DNA of 64,000 nucleotides from Mesorhizobium huakuii (GTDB lineage Bacteria; Pseudomonadota; Alphaproteobacteria; Rhizobiales; Rhizobiaceae): assembly GCF_030160235.1 (NCBI RefSeq), contig NZ_BSNY01000012.1, positions 124,001 to 188,000 on the forward strand. Reading direction: 5' to 3'. The translations under genes were made by a program, and so were the position numbers. Below are positions 53,696 to 63,104 of the stretch, in pieces. The notes beneath the pieces were generated by a model that saw only the letters and a program-made list of their open reading frames with translations, did not search any database and was not told the DNA's origin. How positions within the stretch are numbered: the first letter of the stretch is position 1; the number at the start of each line of letters is the position of its first letter.

Positions 53696-55387
53696 ATGAA
53701 CCGTAGCCATACACTTGCTGGTCTGCGTGACCGGCCGGACATTGCCGTGCTCGTCATTGGTGGCGGCATCAACGGCATCAGCGTCTTTCGCGAACTGGCT
53801 TTGCAGGGCGTCGATGTCGTGCTGGCGGAAAAGGGCGACTATTGCAGCGGCGCCAGTGCCGCGCTTTCGCGCATGGTGCATGGCGGCTTGCGTTATCTTG
53901 AAAACGGCGAGTTCAAACTGGTGCGTGAATCGCTGCTGGAGCGGGATCGGCTGCTGAGGAATGCGCCGCACTACGTGGCCCCGTTGCCAACGACGGTGCC
54001 GATCTTCGATATTTTCTCCGGTCTCGCCAATGGCGCGGTGCGTTTCCTCGGACTGACGCGGCGGCCCAGCCGGCGCGGCGCGCTGGTGATCAAGACCGGA
54101 CTTGCCATGTATGACCTGTTCACGTCCGCGCGGCGGCTGATGCCGACGCACAGGTTCAGGGGACGCGCCGAGACGCTTAAGACGTGGCCGGCGATCAATC
54201 CGGCGATCCGCAATTCGGCCACCTATTACGACGCCTGGGTGAGCCGGCCCGAACGCCTCGGCCTGGAGATGCTGCTGGATGCCACGGCCGGCGGGGCGCG
54301 TGCCATGAACTATGCGCAGGTATCATCGACCGGCGACGGCCTCGCCATCACCGACACGCTGACGGGCGAGAGACTGCCGGTACGGGCGCAACTGGTCGTC
54401 AACGCCACCGGCGGCTGGATCGACCTGACCAACAAGGCCATAGGGGCGGCCGCACAGAGGATGATGGGCGGCACCAAAGGCTCGCACCTTATCGTCGACA
54501 GCAGCGAACTGCTCGAGGCGCTTGGCGGCCACATGGTCTACTACGAGAATGAGGATGGTCGCATCTGCATCCTGTTTCCCTATCTCGGCAAGGTGCTGGT
54601 CGGCTCGACCGACATCCGCGTTGACGACCCGGACCAGGCGCGTTGCGAGGAGGATGAGCAGCGCTACATGCTGCAGTCGCTCGCCTTCGTCTTTCCCTCG
54701 ATCAAGATCTCCGAGGATCAGATCGTGTTCCGCTTTTCCGGCGTGCGCCCCTTGCCGGCCAGCGAGGACAGTTTCACGAGCCGCATCCCGCGCGATCATT
54801 TTTGCGAATTCGTCGAGGCGAGCGGACATCTGCCGGCCACGCTCTGCATGATCGGCGGCAAGTGGACGACGTTTCGTTCGTTCGGAGCATTGGCGGCTGA
54901 CAGTGTGCTGGAGCGCCTTGGGCTCGAACGCAGTGTGGGCACGCAGGATATGGCCATCGGTGGCGGCCGCGACTTCCCTGCCGATCCGGAAAGCTGGTGC
55001 GCGTCATTCGCGCTTGAAAGCGGCCTGCCGGTCGAGCGCGCACGGATGCTTCTGCGGCGCTACGGTACGTCGGCCGGGAAGGTTGTTGCGCATCCGGGAG
55101 GTGAGGAGATGCTGCCGCGGTCGGATTACTCGGCAGGCGAAATCCGACACATCATCGAGTGTGAGCAGGTCGAGTGCCTCGCCGACCTATTCCTGCGCCG
55201 CACCACCATCGCCATTTCGGGCGACCTCAGCTTCGACCTCATCAACGCCGTTCTCGACATGCTGGCGGCGCACAAGGGCTGGAGCGCCGACGAGGCCGCC
55301 GCCGAATGCGAGACCTTCCTCGCTTTGCTGGCCGACCGGCACGGCATTGACTTCAAGACACATCAAAGGAGCGCCTTATGCGCGTAA
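53696..55387 (+). CDS. GlpD-type FAD-dependent polyol-phosphate dehydrogenase
   Basis: 563 residues from the ATG at 53696, 20 bp after the reductase gene; the frame extends upstream only as a shadow. FAD-binding motif VIGGGINGISVFRELALQG (about 19-37), GlpD signature GASAALSRMVHGGLRYLENG, LVVNATGGWIDLTNK, and a C-terminal DAO_C domain. The family includes glycerol-3-phosphate dehydrogenase and EryB (erythritol-phosphate dehydrogenase); the neighbours (FGGY kinase, SorC regulator, aldolase) favour a sugar-alcohol phosphate over glycerol-3-phosphate. Membrane-peripheral, passes electrons to quinone. It overlaps the aldolase gene by 10 bp. Confidence 0.88.
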   Translation: MNRSHTLAGLRDRPDIAVLVIGGGINGISVFRELALQGVDVVLAEKGDYCSGASAALSRMVHGGLRYLENGEFKLVRESLLERDRLLRNAPHYVAPLPTTVPIFDIFSGLANGAVRFLGLTRRPSRRGALVIKTGLAMYDLFTSARRLMPTHRFRGRAETLKTWPAINPAIRNSATYYDAWVSRPERLGLEMLLDATAGGARAMNYAQVSSTGDGLAITDTLTGERLPVRAQLVVNATGGWIDLTNKAIGAAAQRMMGGTKGSHLIVDSSELLEALGGHMVYYENEDGRICILFPYLGKVLVGSTDIRVDDPDQARCEEDEQRYMLQSLAFVFPSIKISEDQIVFRFSGVRPLPASEDSFTSRIPRDHFCEFVEASGHLPATLCMIGGKWTTFRSFGALAADSVLERLGLERSVGTQDMAIGGGRDFPADPESWCASFALESGLPVERARMLLRRYGTSAGKVVAHPGGEEMLPRSDYSAGEIRHIIECEQVECLADLFLRRTTIAISGDLSFDLINAVLDMLAAHKGWSADEAAAECETFLALLADRHGIDFKTHQRSALCA

Positions 55388-56220
55388 ACAAGAAAGTCCG
55401 CATGAACCGGCTGTTCGGCGGTGGCCGCTGTCTCGACGTGGCGATCGATCACGGCGTCTGCAACGAACCGAGCTTCCTTGCCGGGCTCGAAGACATGGCC
55501 GGCGTCGTCAATCAGCTGGTCAAGTCCGGCCCCGACGCCATCCAGATGAATTACGGCCAGGCCGATCTGCTGCAGGCCGTGCCGGGCAGGGACAAGCCGG
55601 CGCTGGTCATGCGCATCGACATGGGCAATCCCTACAACAAGATACGCCACCGGGCGATGTGGGCGGTGCTGCAGAACGAGGCCGAGCCATTGCTTGGCGC
55701 CATCGAGATGGATGCGGCCTGCGTCGTGGTCAATCTGTTCATGCTGCCCGACGAGCCGGACCTGTTCAGGCAGTGCGTGCAGAACATCGCCCGTGTGCGC
55801 GCCGATTGCGACAAATACGGTCTGCCGCTGATGATCGAGCCGCTGGCCATGCTTCCGGTCGCCGAGCATGGCGGTTACATGGTCGACGGCGATGCCGAAA
55901 AGATCGTCACCTTGACCCGGCTGGCGCGCGAGATGGGCGCCGACATCATCAAGGCCGATCCGACGACCGATCCCCAAGATTTCCATCGTGTCGTCGAGGC
56001 CGCGCGCTGTCCGGTTCTGGTGCGTGGCGGCGGCAAGGAAGACCTGCGCGCGGTGTTCGACAAGTCCGCCGCATTGATGGCGCAAGGCGCCCTCGGCATG
56101 GTCTATGGCCGCAACATCTACCAGCACGCCAACCCGAGCGCCGTCGTGCGCGGGCTGATGGCGATCATCCATGACGATGCCGATGGCGCCGTCGCCTGGG
56201 ACCTGTACAACCAGGCATAG
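55378..56220 (+). CDS. DhnA/LsrF-type class I aldolase
   Basis: 280 residues. Opening LFGGGRCLDVAIDHGVCNEP is the DhnA/DeoC-LacD family start. The Schiff-base Lys is at about residue 192 in GADIIKADPTTDP, and the phosphate-binding end VLVRGGGKEDL followed by QGALGMVYGRNIYQ is typical. It would cleave (or transfer from) the ketose phosphate produced by the GlpD-type enzyme. It overlaps the dehydrogenase gene and lies 22 bp before the kinase gene. Confidence 0.87.
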   Translation: MRVNKKVRMNRLFGGGRCLDVAIDHGVCNEPSFLAGLEDMAGVVNQLVKSGPDAIQMNYGQADLLQAVPGRDKPALVMRIDMGNPYNKIRHRAMWAVLQNEAEPLLGAIEMDAACVVVNLFMLPDEPDLFRQCVQNIARVRADCDKYGLPLMIEPLAMLPVAEHGGYMVDGDAEKIVTLTRLAREMGADIIKADPTTDPQDFHRVVEAARCPVLVRGGGKEDLRAVFDKSAALMAQGALGMVYGRNIYQHANPSAVVRGLMAIIHDDADGAVAWDLYNQA

Positions 56221-56242
56221 GTCGCGGCATCGGGAGGCGCCA

Positions 56243-57757
56243 ATGGCAAACTACATTCTCGGTCTGGACGCCGGCAACACCGTCATCAAGGCCATCCTGT
56301 TCGATCTGTCGGGGCGCGAACTGGCGCTTGCCGCCCGCGATGGCCGCTCATCCATGCCGAAGCCCGGCCACGTCGAGCGCGACCTCGATGAACTCTGGCG
56401 TAACGCGGTTTCAGTCATCGGCCAATGCATAGCCGAAGCCGGCATCGATGCCGGCGAGATCGTTGCCATCGGCTGCGCCGGCCATGGCAACGGGCTCTAT
56501 GCGCTCGATCGCGCGGGTGCGCCGCTGATCGGCATCCAGTCGCTCGACACCCGCGCCGTCGGCATTGTCGCCGAGTGGGCCGAACGGAATGTCGGTGATC
56601 GCACCTATGTACATTGCCTGCAGCGGCCGTGGGCGGCGCAGACGCCGACCTTGCTTGCCTGGCTCAAGCGCTTTTCACCGGCGCTTTTCGCCAGGATCGG
56701 CACGGTGTTCCTGTGCAAGGATTTCGTCGTCAACCGCCTGACCGGCGCACGATGCAGCGATACCTCCGACATGTCGGGCTGCGGCCTGCTGCAGATGCAG
56801 GACCGCCGCTACGAGCCGGACCTGCTTGCCGCCTACGGGCTCGGCGACTGCATCGACCTTTTTCCGCCGGTGCTGGAATCGGCCGACATTGCCGGGCACG
56901 TCAGCGAGGAGGTGGCAGCGCTAACCGGGCTGAGTGCGGGAACGCCCGTGGTGGCCGGGCTGTTCGACGTCGTCGCCAGCGCGGTTGGCTCCGGCGTGAC
57001 CAGGACCGGTGCCGCCTCGGTCATCGCAGGGACCTGGAGCATCAACCAGGTCATCACCGACGAGCCGGTCCGCGACCCTTCGATCTTCATGCTGTCGACT
57101 TTCGATCGCCAGCGCTATCTGGCGATCGAATCCAGCGCGACCTCGGCCGCCAATCTTGAATGGATCGTTCGCGAATTCCTCGAGCATGGCGGCGAAGCGG
57201 ACAAATCGCCGTTCGAATTGTGCAGCGAGCTCGTCGCGTCCGTCGATCCCGCGGGCGACATCCCGATCTATCATCCTTTCCTCTACGGGTCGCAGCAGAA
57301 CGGTCATGCGCGTGCCGGCTTCTACGGCATCGCCGGCTGGCACACGCGTGCGCATCTGCTGCGCGCGCTGTTCGAGGGCGTTGCCTTCGAGCACAGGCGC
57401 CATGTCGAGACCTTGCACAAGGCAGGCGCGGATTTCGACAGCGTGGTGCTGTCGGGCGGCGGCTCGCGCAGCAGCGTCTGGCCGCAGATCTTCGCCGATG
57501 TGCTCGGCGTGCCCGTAACCGTGGCGCGCAGCCGTGAGACCGGCGCCCTGGGGGCGGCGATCGCGGCAGGCACAGGCGTCGGCATCTTCGCGAACTACAG
57601 CGCCGGCGCTACCGCGATGACGGCCGCCGCCCGCCACTTCGCGCCCAATGCGGCGGTTGCCGGGGCTTACGCAGGACGGTATCGCCTGTATGACGAGATC
57701 AACCAGGCGATGATTCCGATCTGGGAGCGCATCGCCGCACGGCGGGCACGCATGTGA
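56243..57757 (+). CDS. FGGY-family carbohydrate (polyol) kinase
   Basis: 504 residues from the ATG at 56243, preceded by GGGAGGCGCC. N-terminal ATP-grasp core YILGLDAGNTVIKAILFDLS, catalytic Asp region GTPVVAGLFDVVASAVGSGV, and C-terminal FGGY region LSGGGSRSSVWPQIFADVLG followed by GALGAAIAAGTGVG. It phosphorylates the imported sugar or polyol; members include EryA, LyxK and AraB types, and I cannot choose among them. Its stop overlaps the GMC gene (GTGA). Confidence 0.9.
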   Translation: MANYILGLDAGNTVIKAILFDLSGRELALAARDGRSSMPKPGHVERDLDELWRNAVSVIGQCIAEAGIDAGEIVAIGCAGHGNGLYALDRAGAPLIGIQSLDTRAVGIVAEWAERNVGDRTYVHCLQRPWAAQTPTLLAWLKRFSPALFARIGTVFLCKDFVVNRLTGARCSDTSDMSGCGLLQMQDRRYEPDLLAAYGLGDCIDLFPPVLESADIAGHVSEEVAALTGLSAGTPVVAGLFDVVASAVGSGVTRTGAASVIAGTWSINQVITDEPVRDPSIFMLSTFDRQRYLAIESSATSAANLEWIVREFLEHGGEADKSPFELCSELVASVDPAGDIPIYHPFLYGSQQNGHARAGFYGIAGWHTRAHLLRALFEGVAFEHRRHVETLHKAGADFDSVVLSGGGSRSSVWPQIFADVLGVPVTVARSRETGALGAAIAAGTGVGIFANYSAGATAMTAAARHFAPNAAVAGAYAGRYRLYDEINQAMIPIWERIAARRARM

Positions 57758-59373
57758 GCGAAACTTCACCATCCCCTTTCGGCGATTACGACTACGTCAT
57801 CGTCGGTGCCGGCTCCGCCGGCTGCGTGCTCGCCAACCGGCTCTCGGCCGATCCGCGCAATCGGGTGCTGCTGCTCGAAGCCGGCGGCAGCGACCGCTAT
57901 CACTGGGTCGATATCCCGATCGGCTACCTCTTTTGCATGGGCAATCCGCGCACCGACTGGATGATGAAGACCGAGCCGGACGCCGGTCTCAACGGACGCA
58001 GCCTCAACTATCCGCGCGGCAAGGTGCTTGGCGGCTGTTCGTCGATCAACGGCATGATCTATATGCGCGGCCAGGCAGCCGACTATGAGGGCTGGCGACA
58101 GGCCGGCAATGTCGGCTGGGGCTGGGACGATGTGCTGCCATATTTCCGCAAGTCGGAAGACTATCACGGCGGCAAGAGCGCCATGCACGGCAGCGGCGGC
58201 GAATGGCGGGTCGAACGGCAACGCCTGTCCTGGCCGATCCTCGACGCGTTCCGGGAGGCCGCCGAGGAACTCGGCATTCCCCGCACCGACGATTTCAATA
58301 CCGGCACCAATGAAGGCTCGGGCTATTTCGAGGTCAACCAGCGGCAAGGCGTGCGCTGGAACACATCGAAAGCGTTTTTGCGCGGCATTGCGGCGCGCAG
58401 GAATTTGCGCGTGGTGACAGGGGCGGAGACCGAACGGCTCGAATTCGACGGCCGGCGCGTCACAGGCCTGGTCTTCCGCCAGGGTGATCGCCTGCACAGG
58501 GTCGGCGCCGGGCAGACGATCCTTGCCGCCGGTGCCATCAACTCGCCGAAGATCCTCGAGCTGTCGGGGGTGGGGCGCCCTGATCTTCTTTCGAGCATCG
58601 GCGTGGATGTTCGCCACGCCTTGCCGGGCGTCGGCGAAAACCTGCAGGACCATTTGCAGATACGCACGGTTTTCAAGGTCGCCAATGCCGCGACGCTCAA
58701 CCAGCGCTACCACAATCTGATCAGCCGCGCGGCGATGGGTGTGGAATACGCGCTCAAACGCAGCGGGCCGCTGTCTATGGCCCCGAGCCAGCTCGGCATC
58801 TTCGCCAGAAGCGATCCTCGCCTCGCGACACCTGATCTGGAATACCATGTGCAACCGCTGAGCACCGACCGGCTGGGCGAGCCGCTGCATCGCTTTCCCG
58901 CGGTCACCGTGTCGGTCTGCAATCTGCGCCCGGAAAGCCGGGGTACTGTTCATATGGCATCGTCCGATCCGCGCGAGGCGACGAAGATCCGGCCGAACTA
59001 TCTCTCCACCGCGGGAGACCGCAGCGTCGCGGTCGCTTCGCTGCGTCATGTGCGCAGCCTGATGAAGGCACGGGCCGTGGCGCGCTTTGCGCCCGAAGAG
59101 ATGCTGCCCGGCACGCAATATGACAGCGACGAAGATCTCATCCGCAAGGCCGGCGATATCGGCACGACGATCTTCCACCCCGTCGGCACCTGCAAGATGG
59201 GTTCGGACTCGATGGCCGTGGTCGACGACCGGCTGCGCGTTCACGGGCTTGCCGGACTGCGCGTGGTCGATGCCTCGATCATGCCGATAATCGTCTCGGG
59301 CAACACCAACTCTCCGGTGGTGATGATCGCCGAGAAGGCGGCGGAGATGATCCTGCAGGATTCGCGCCAATAG
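57754..59373 (+). CDS. GMC family FAD oxidoreductase (choline dehydrogenase-like)
   Basis: 539 residues from a GTG overlapping the kinase stop. FAD motif YVIVGAGSAGCVLANRLSAD, GMC signature GKVLGGCSSINGMIYMRG, and C-terminal active-site region with His in FHPVGTCKMGSDSM and Asn in SGNTNSPVVM. It oxidises a primary alcohol, often choline, aryl- or polyol-type. Its place at the end of a polyol operon suggests a first oxidation of an alcohol released from or related to the imported substrate. A close superfamily relative begins at 63146. Confidence 0.9.
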   Translation: MSETSPSPFGDYDYVIVGAGSAGCVLANRLSADPRNRVLLLEAGGSDRYHWVDIPIGYLFCMGNPRTDWMMKTEPDAGLNGRSLNYPRGKVLGGCSSINGMIYMRGQAADYEGWRQAGNVGWGWDDVLPYFRKSEDYHGGKSAMHGSGGEWRVERQRLSWPILDAFREAAEELGIPRTDDFNTGTNEGSGYFEVNQRQGVRWNTSKAFLRGIAARRNLRVVTGAETERLEFDGRRVTGLVFRQGDRLHRVGAGQTILAAGAINSPKILELSGVGRPDLLSSIGVDVRHALPGVGENLQDHLQIRTVFKVANAATLNQRYHNLISRAAMGVEYALKRSGPLSMAPSQLGIFARSDPRLATPDLEYHVQPLSTDRLGEPLHRFPAVTVSVCNLRPESRGTVHMASSDPREATKIRPNYLSTAGDRSVAVASLRHVRSLMKARAVARFAPEEMLPGTQYDSDEDLIRKAGDIGTTIFHPVGTCKMGSDSMAVVDDRLRVHGLAGLRVVDASIMPIIVSGNTNSPVVMIAEKAAEMILQDSRQ

Positions 59374-59501
59374 TGGTGTGGCGATATGCGGCGCCTTGCT
59401 GATGCCGAAGCCGCCGATGTTGATCCGATGCTCGGCTTCGACCCCGAGCATCTCAGGCTAAGACACGCTCTTCAAAATTTCACAAGTGCATTTGAAGGAC
59501 T

Positions 59502-60005
59502 TCACGGCGAGCCCCGCTGTTGTTTCTGGTATCGTTTGACAAGCCGCTCCCGCCTCAGGCGGGACAGCCGCTCGATCCAGAAGAGTCCGTCGAGCTGGTC
59601 GATCTCGTGCTGGTGGCAGACAGCGAGCAGGCCCTCGGCCTCCTCGAAGGCTTCGTCGCCATCCAGGGTCTGGTAGCCGATACGGACGCGTGCATGCCGT
59701 TCGATCTCCTCGGTAACCCCCGGCATGGATAAGCTGCCTTCGACATGGCGGATCATTTCGCCTGATGCCCAAAGAATGACGGGGTTGACATAGCTGCGCG
59801 GGCCTGCCGCCGGCGACAGTTCGAGGACGACCAGCCGCTTCAGGATGCCGATGTGGGGCGCGGTGATTCCGATGCCTGGAGCGGCGCGCATCGTATCACT
59901 GAGATCGTCGGCAAGCCGGCGCAGGTCTTCGTCAAAGACCGATATGGGCGCGGCGACGGAGCGCAGACGAAGGTCGGGAAATCTCACGATTGGCCGTATC
60001 GTCAC
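59502..60005 (-). CDS. Peptide deformylase-like protein with altered catalytic motifs
   Basis: 167 residues from a GTG at 60005 (GGGAG 7 bases upstream). Fold and length match peptide deformylase, which removes the N-formyl group from new proteins. All three motifs deviate: GxGxAAxQxG is GIGITAPHIG (residues 44-53, Gln to His51); EGCLS is EGSLS (Cys metal ligand to Ser91); HExDH is HEIDQ (133-137, second His ligand to Gln). Two of three metal ligands are therefore replaced. A pseudo-enzyme or a different hydrolase is likely; a housekeeping def should exist elsewhere. It stands alone, convergent with the GMC gene. Confidence 0.85.
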   Translation of the reverse strand: MTIRPIVRFPDLRLRSVAAPISVFDEDLRRLADDLSDTMRAAPGIGITAPHIGILKRLVVLELSPAAGPRSYVNPVILWASGEMIRHVEGSLSMPGVTEEIERHARVRIGYQTLDGDEAFEEAEGLLAVCHQHEIDQLDGLFWIERLSRLRRERLVKRYQKQQRGSP

Positions 60006-60352
60006 ATCTCACTCCCACATTCGGCAAATCGCACACAGGCCAGGCCGACAAACCGCATCTCGACTTTTGACCGACTGGCGGGGGCCGCGCAACTGCAGCC
60101 ATGCCCGGGGTATGACAGGTCCGCCTCCCACGCCCCTGCGGCCGGGCGCGGTCAGCGCTGGCCTGGTTAGGCCCAGCCTAAGCAGAATTATCGAAAATCA
60201 TTATTTGTGCATCGCACACAGCGTGCTTTGCTCCATCCGCCGGCTGAACGAGAACAAAAACAACGTCAGGCGGCAGCCTTCGGTGATGCGCCCGAAGCGG
60301 GTTGTTTTTGGCGCGGACAGCGCCGGACCTCAGAAAAAGACAGGGGAACGTG
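60006..60352. promoter_or_regulatory. Intergenic region upstream of the Tau/Ssu-type importer
   Basis: 347 bp with no gene. Two short inverted repeats: TTAGGC-CCA-GCCTAA (60167-60181) and TGTGC-ATC-GCACA (60206-60218), the second in an AT-rich patch. They could be operators. A CTTCGG/CCGAAG stem lies near 60278-60296 in the leader. I could not match the leader to a known riboswitch. Confidence 0.45.
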
Positions 60353-61342
60353 ATGACGACAACAATCTCGAAGTTTCGCCGCGCCGCGCTTGCGGCCGGC
60401 ATTGCGCTGAGCGCGCTTTCGGTGAGCCTCCACGCCGAAGCCGGCAGCTTGAAGCTGGGCATGACGACCTGGGTCGGATACGGCCCGCTCTTCCTTGCGC
60501 GCGACATGGGTTACTTCAAGGAAGGTGGCCTCGATGTCTCGCTAGAAATCATCGAGGAAGCATCGATGTACATGGCGGCCGTCGCCGCCGGCGAGCTCGA
60601 CGGCAGCGCCTCGACCATAGACGAGATCATGAAGTACCGCTCGAAGGACGTCTGCTTCAAATCGGTCTATGCCCTGGATGACAGCCATGGCGGCGACGGC
60701 GTCCTGGCGCCGAGCGGCGTGAAGAGCGTCGCCGACCTCAAGGGTATGGAAGTCGGGCTGAACGAAGGCTCGGTGTCGCAGTTCTGGTTCAACATCCTGC
60801 TCAAGCAGGCCGGTCTCAGCCAGGCGGATGTGAAGGTCACCAACATGACGGCGGATGATGCCGCCGCCGCCTTCATGGCAGACCGCATTCCCGTTGCCGT
60901 CACCTGGGAGCCGCACCTGACGCTGGCCAAGAAGGAAAACAAGGGCCAGGTGCTGATCGATTCCTCGAAGACGCCCGGCCTGATCGTCGATGTGGTGGCG
61001 CTGAACTGCGACTACATCACCAAGAACCCCGGGGATGTCGAGGCGCTGGTGAAGGGGCTCTACAAGGCCAACGAGTTCATCAAGGAAAATCCCGAGAAGG
61101 CCTATGAAGTGATGGCCAAGGGCGTCGGCGGCTGGCTCAAGGATCCGAAGGACTTCGCCTCTTCCGCCGCGGGCGTGAACTTCTATGGCAAGGAACGCAA
61201 CGCAGAATTTTTTGCCGGTGGCGAGAGTGGCGAAGCCGGCAAGCTGATCAAGCTCGGCGGCGACGTCTGGGGCGGCTTCGGCAAGCTCAAGATGGACATC
61301 AAATACGACGACCTCGTCGATCCGTCCTTCCTTGCGAAGTAA
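60353..61342 (+). CDS. ABC importer, TauA/SsuA-type substrate-binding protein
   Basis: 329 residues from the ATG at 60353 with AGGGG upstream. Sec signal FRRAALAAGIALSALSVSLH, cleavage near AEA-GS. Mature start LKLGMTTWVGYGPLFLARDM is typical of the nitrate/sulfonate/taurine/thiamine-precursor class, also of the importers linked to urea carboxylase. DRIPVAVTWEPHLTLAKKE is the conserved central motif. The substrate is probably a small nitrogen- or sulfur-containing compound; the downstream GMC oxidoreductase hints at an amino-alcohol, which is inference. Confidence 0.88.
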   Translation: MTTTISKFRRAALAAGIALSALSVSLHAEAGSLKLGMTTWVGYGPLFLARDMGYFKEGGLDVSLEIIEEASMYMAAVAAGELDGSASTIDEIMKYRSKDVCFKSVYALDDSHGGDGVLAPSGVKSVADLKGMEVGLNEGSVSQFWFNILLKQAGLSQADVKVTNMTADDAAAAFMADRIPVAVTWEPHLTLAKKENKGQVLIDSSKTPGLIVDVVALNCDYITKNPGDVEALVKGLYKANEFIKENPEKAYEVMAKGVGGWLKDPKDFASSAAGVNFYGKERNAEFFAGGESGEAGKLIKLGGDVWGGFGKLKMDIKYDDLVDPSFLAK

Positions 61343-61365
61343 CCTATCCTTCTAATTGAGCTCGC

Positions 61366-61399
61366 TGGACCGCGGGCCGAGCCTCGCGCCTGCGGTCCA
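61366..61399 (+). terminator. Hairpin between binding protein and permease genes
   Basis: TGGACCGC (61366-61373) and GCGGTCCA (61392-61399) form a perfect 8-bp stem with an 18-base loop. No T-run. It is probably an attenuator or 3'-end stabiliser, as at 30943 and 49054. Confidence 0.5.
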
Positions 61400-61420
61400 T
61401 CCAGCCCAAAGGGTTTTTCT

Positions 61421-62287
61421 GTGACACTGGCACCGAATGCAACATCTCCCATCAGCCATATCGTGACCACGGGCGTGGATAAGAATCAGTCCGGTCGATC
61501 TGTCTGGAAAGCGGTCGCCACGCCTTTCCAGGCTGTGTCGCGCCCTCTCTCCATCACGCTCAGCGTCCTGGTCTGGGTCGCGGTCATCGGCGGCTGGTTC
61601 GCCCTGACCTATTCCGGAGCGGTCAAGGAAATGTTCCTGCCGCGCCCGGAGTCCGTCTTGTCCACCACCATCAGGATGGCGCTCGACGGCTCCTTGTGGG
61701 AGCACGTGCTGGCCAGCGTCCAGGTGGTGCTGATCGGTTTCGTCATTTCGAGCATCGTGGCGGTGCCGCTCGGATTGACGATGGGCACCTACCGCATCGT
61801 ACAGGCCGCGCTAGACCCGCTCGTCAATTTCATCCGCTATCTGCCGGTGACGTCTTTCGTGCCGCTTTTCATCCTGTGGATCGGCATCGGCATCGAGCAG
61901 CGCGTGGCCGTCATCATCTTCGGCATCTTCTTCCAGCAACTGGTGATGATCGCCGACAGCGCCCGCGGCGTTCAGCGCGACCTGGTCAACGCAGCCTACA
62001 CGCTCGGCACGAAACGCAGCGACACGGTCTTCCACATCGTCTTTCCGGCCACGCTTCCGAACGTGCTCGACGTGTTGCGCGTCACCATGGGTTGGGCCTG
62101 GACCTATCTCGTCGTCGCCGAACTCGTCGCCGCGCGCAGTGGGCTTGGCTACATCTCGCTCAAGGCCATGCGCGGCTTCCAGGTCGACGTCATCTTCATG
62201 GCCATCGCCCTGATCGGCATCCTTGGCCTTTGCACCGACCAATTGTTCCGGGGCATCCGCCGCCTCGTCGCTCCCTGGGCCAATTGA
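61421..62287 (+). CDS. ABC importer, permease (SsuC/TauC-type)
   Basis: 288 residues from a GTG at 61421. First membrane segment SITLSVLVWVAVIGGWFALT, then the BPD_transp_1 domain with the EAA loop NAAYTLGTKRSDTVFHIVFP. FLPRPESVLSTTIRMALDG is the usual periplasmic/entry motif of this class. It lies 13 bp before the ATPase gene. Confidence 0.9.
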   Translation: MTLAPNATSPISHIVTTGVDKNQSGRSVWKAVATPFQAVSRPLSITLSVLVWVAVIGGWFALTYSGAVKEMFLPRPESVLSTTIRMALDGSLWEHVLASVQVVLIGFVISSIVAVPLGLTMGTYRIVQAALDPLVNFIRYLPVTSFVPLFILWIGIGIEQRVAVIIFGIFFQQLVMIADSARGVQRDLVNAAYTLGTKRSDTVFHIVFPATLPNVLDVLRVTMGWAWTYLVVAELVAARSGLGYISLKAMRGFQVDVIFMAIALIGILGLCTDQLFRGIRRLVAPWAN

Positions 62288-62300
62288 GGAGTTCGTTGAC

Positions 62301-63104
62301 ATGGACGCCCTGACACTCGCCACGAAACCGAAGAGCTCCGACATCGCCATCGACAATGTGGCCCTGCGCTACGGCACGGGCGACAATGCGGTGCTGGCGC
62401 TGGACGGCATCTCGTTCCATGTCGTGCCCAATGAGTTCTGCGTGATCGTCGGCCCATCCGGCTGCGGCAAGTCGAGCCTGCTCTATCTCATCGCCGGGCT
62501 CGAGGAGCGCACCGGCGGCACGATCTCGGTCGGCGGCAAGCCGGTCACCGAGCCTGGCCCCGATCGCGGCATGGTGTTTCAGGCCTACACGCTGTTTCCC
62601 TGGCTCACCGTGGCGCAGAACGTCGAATACGGCCCGAAGCGGAAAGGCATGCCGGCGGCCGAGCGCACGGCCATCGTCGAGCATTTCCTCCAGGAGGTCG
62701 GCCTGGCGAAATTCGCCAACCACTACCCCTCGCAGCTGTCGGGCGGCATGAAGCAGCGCGTGGCGATTGCGCGCGCTCTCGCCAACGATCCGCAGGTGCT
62801 GCTGATGGACGAACCCTTTGGCGCGCTCGACAGCCAGACCCGCCACTCAATGCAGAAGCTTTTGCTGAGGATCTGGGACCATTCCAAGAAAACCGTCCTG
62901 TTCGTCACCCACGACATTGACGAGGCGATCCTGCTGGCGGACCGGGTGCTCGTCATGTCCGGCCGGCCCGGCCAGATCAAAAAGGAAATCCGCGTCGGCT
63001 TCTCGCGTCCGCGCAGCATGGACCTGGTCATGGAGCCCAACTTCATCGCCATGAAGCGGGAAATTCTCGAGCTGTTGAAGAACGACGAAGACGACGAGCA
63101 CTAA
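62301..63104 (+). CDS. ABC importer, ATP-binding protein (SsuB/TauB-type)
   Basis: 267 residues from the ATG at 62301. Walker [10 protein letters not shown] at 51-59, signature LSGGMKQRVAIARAL, Walker B VLLMDEPFGALDSQTR, and FVTHDIDEAI. GMVFQAYTLFPWLTVAQNV is the class-typical Q-loop region. The stop TAA overlaps the first base of the palindromic repeat at 63104. Confidence 0.93.
   Translation: MDALTLATKPKSSDIAIDNVALRYGTGDNAVLALDGISFHVVPNEFCVIVGPSGCGKSSLLYLIAGLEERTGGTISVGGKPVTEPGPDRGMVFQAYTLFPWLTVAQNVEYGPKRKGMPAAERTAIVEHFLQEVGLAKFANHYPSQLSGGMKQRVAIARALANDPQVLLMDEPFGALDSQTRHSMQKLLLRIWDHSKKTVLFVTHDIDEAILLADRVLVMSGRPGQIKKEIRVGFSRPRSMDLVMEPNFIAMKREILELLKNDEDDEH

Noticed and set aside
60006-60352. 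Possible guanidine, TPP or other riboswitch before the Tau/Ssu-type importer
   Set aside because: Only short stems are visible; I could not place any conserved riboswitch core.
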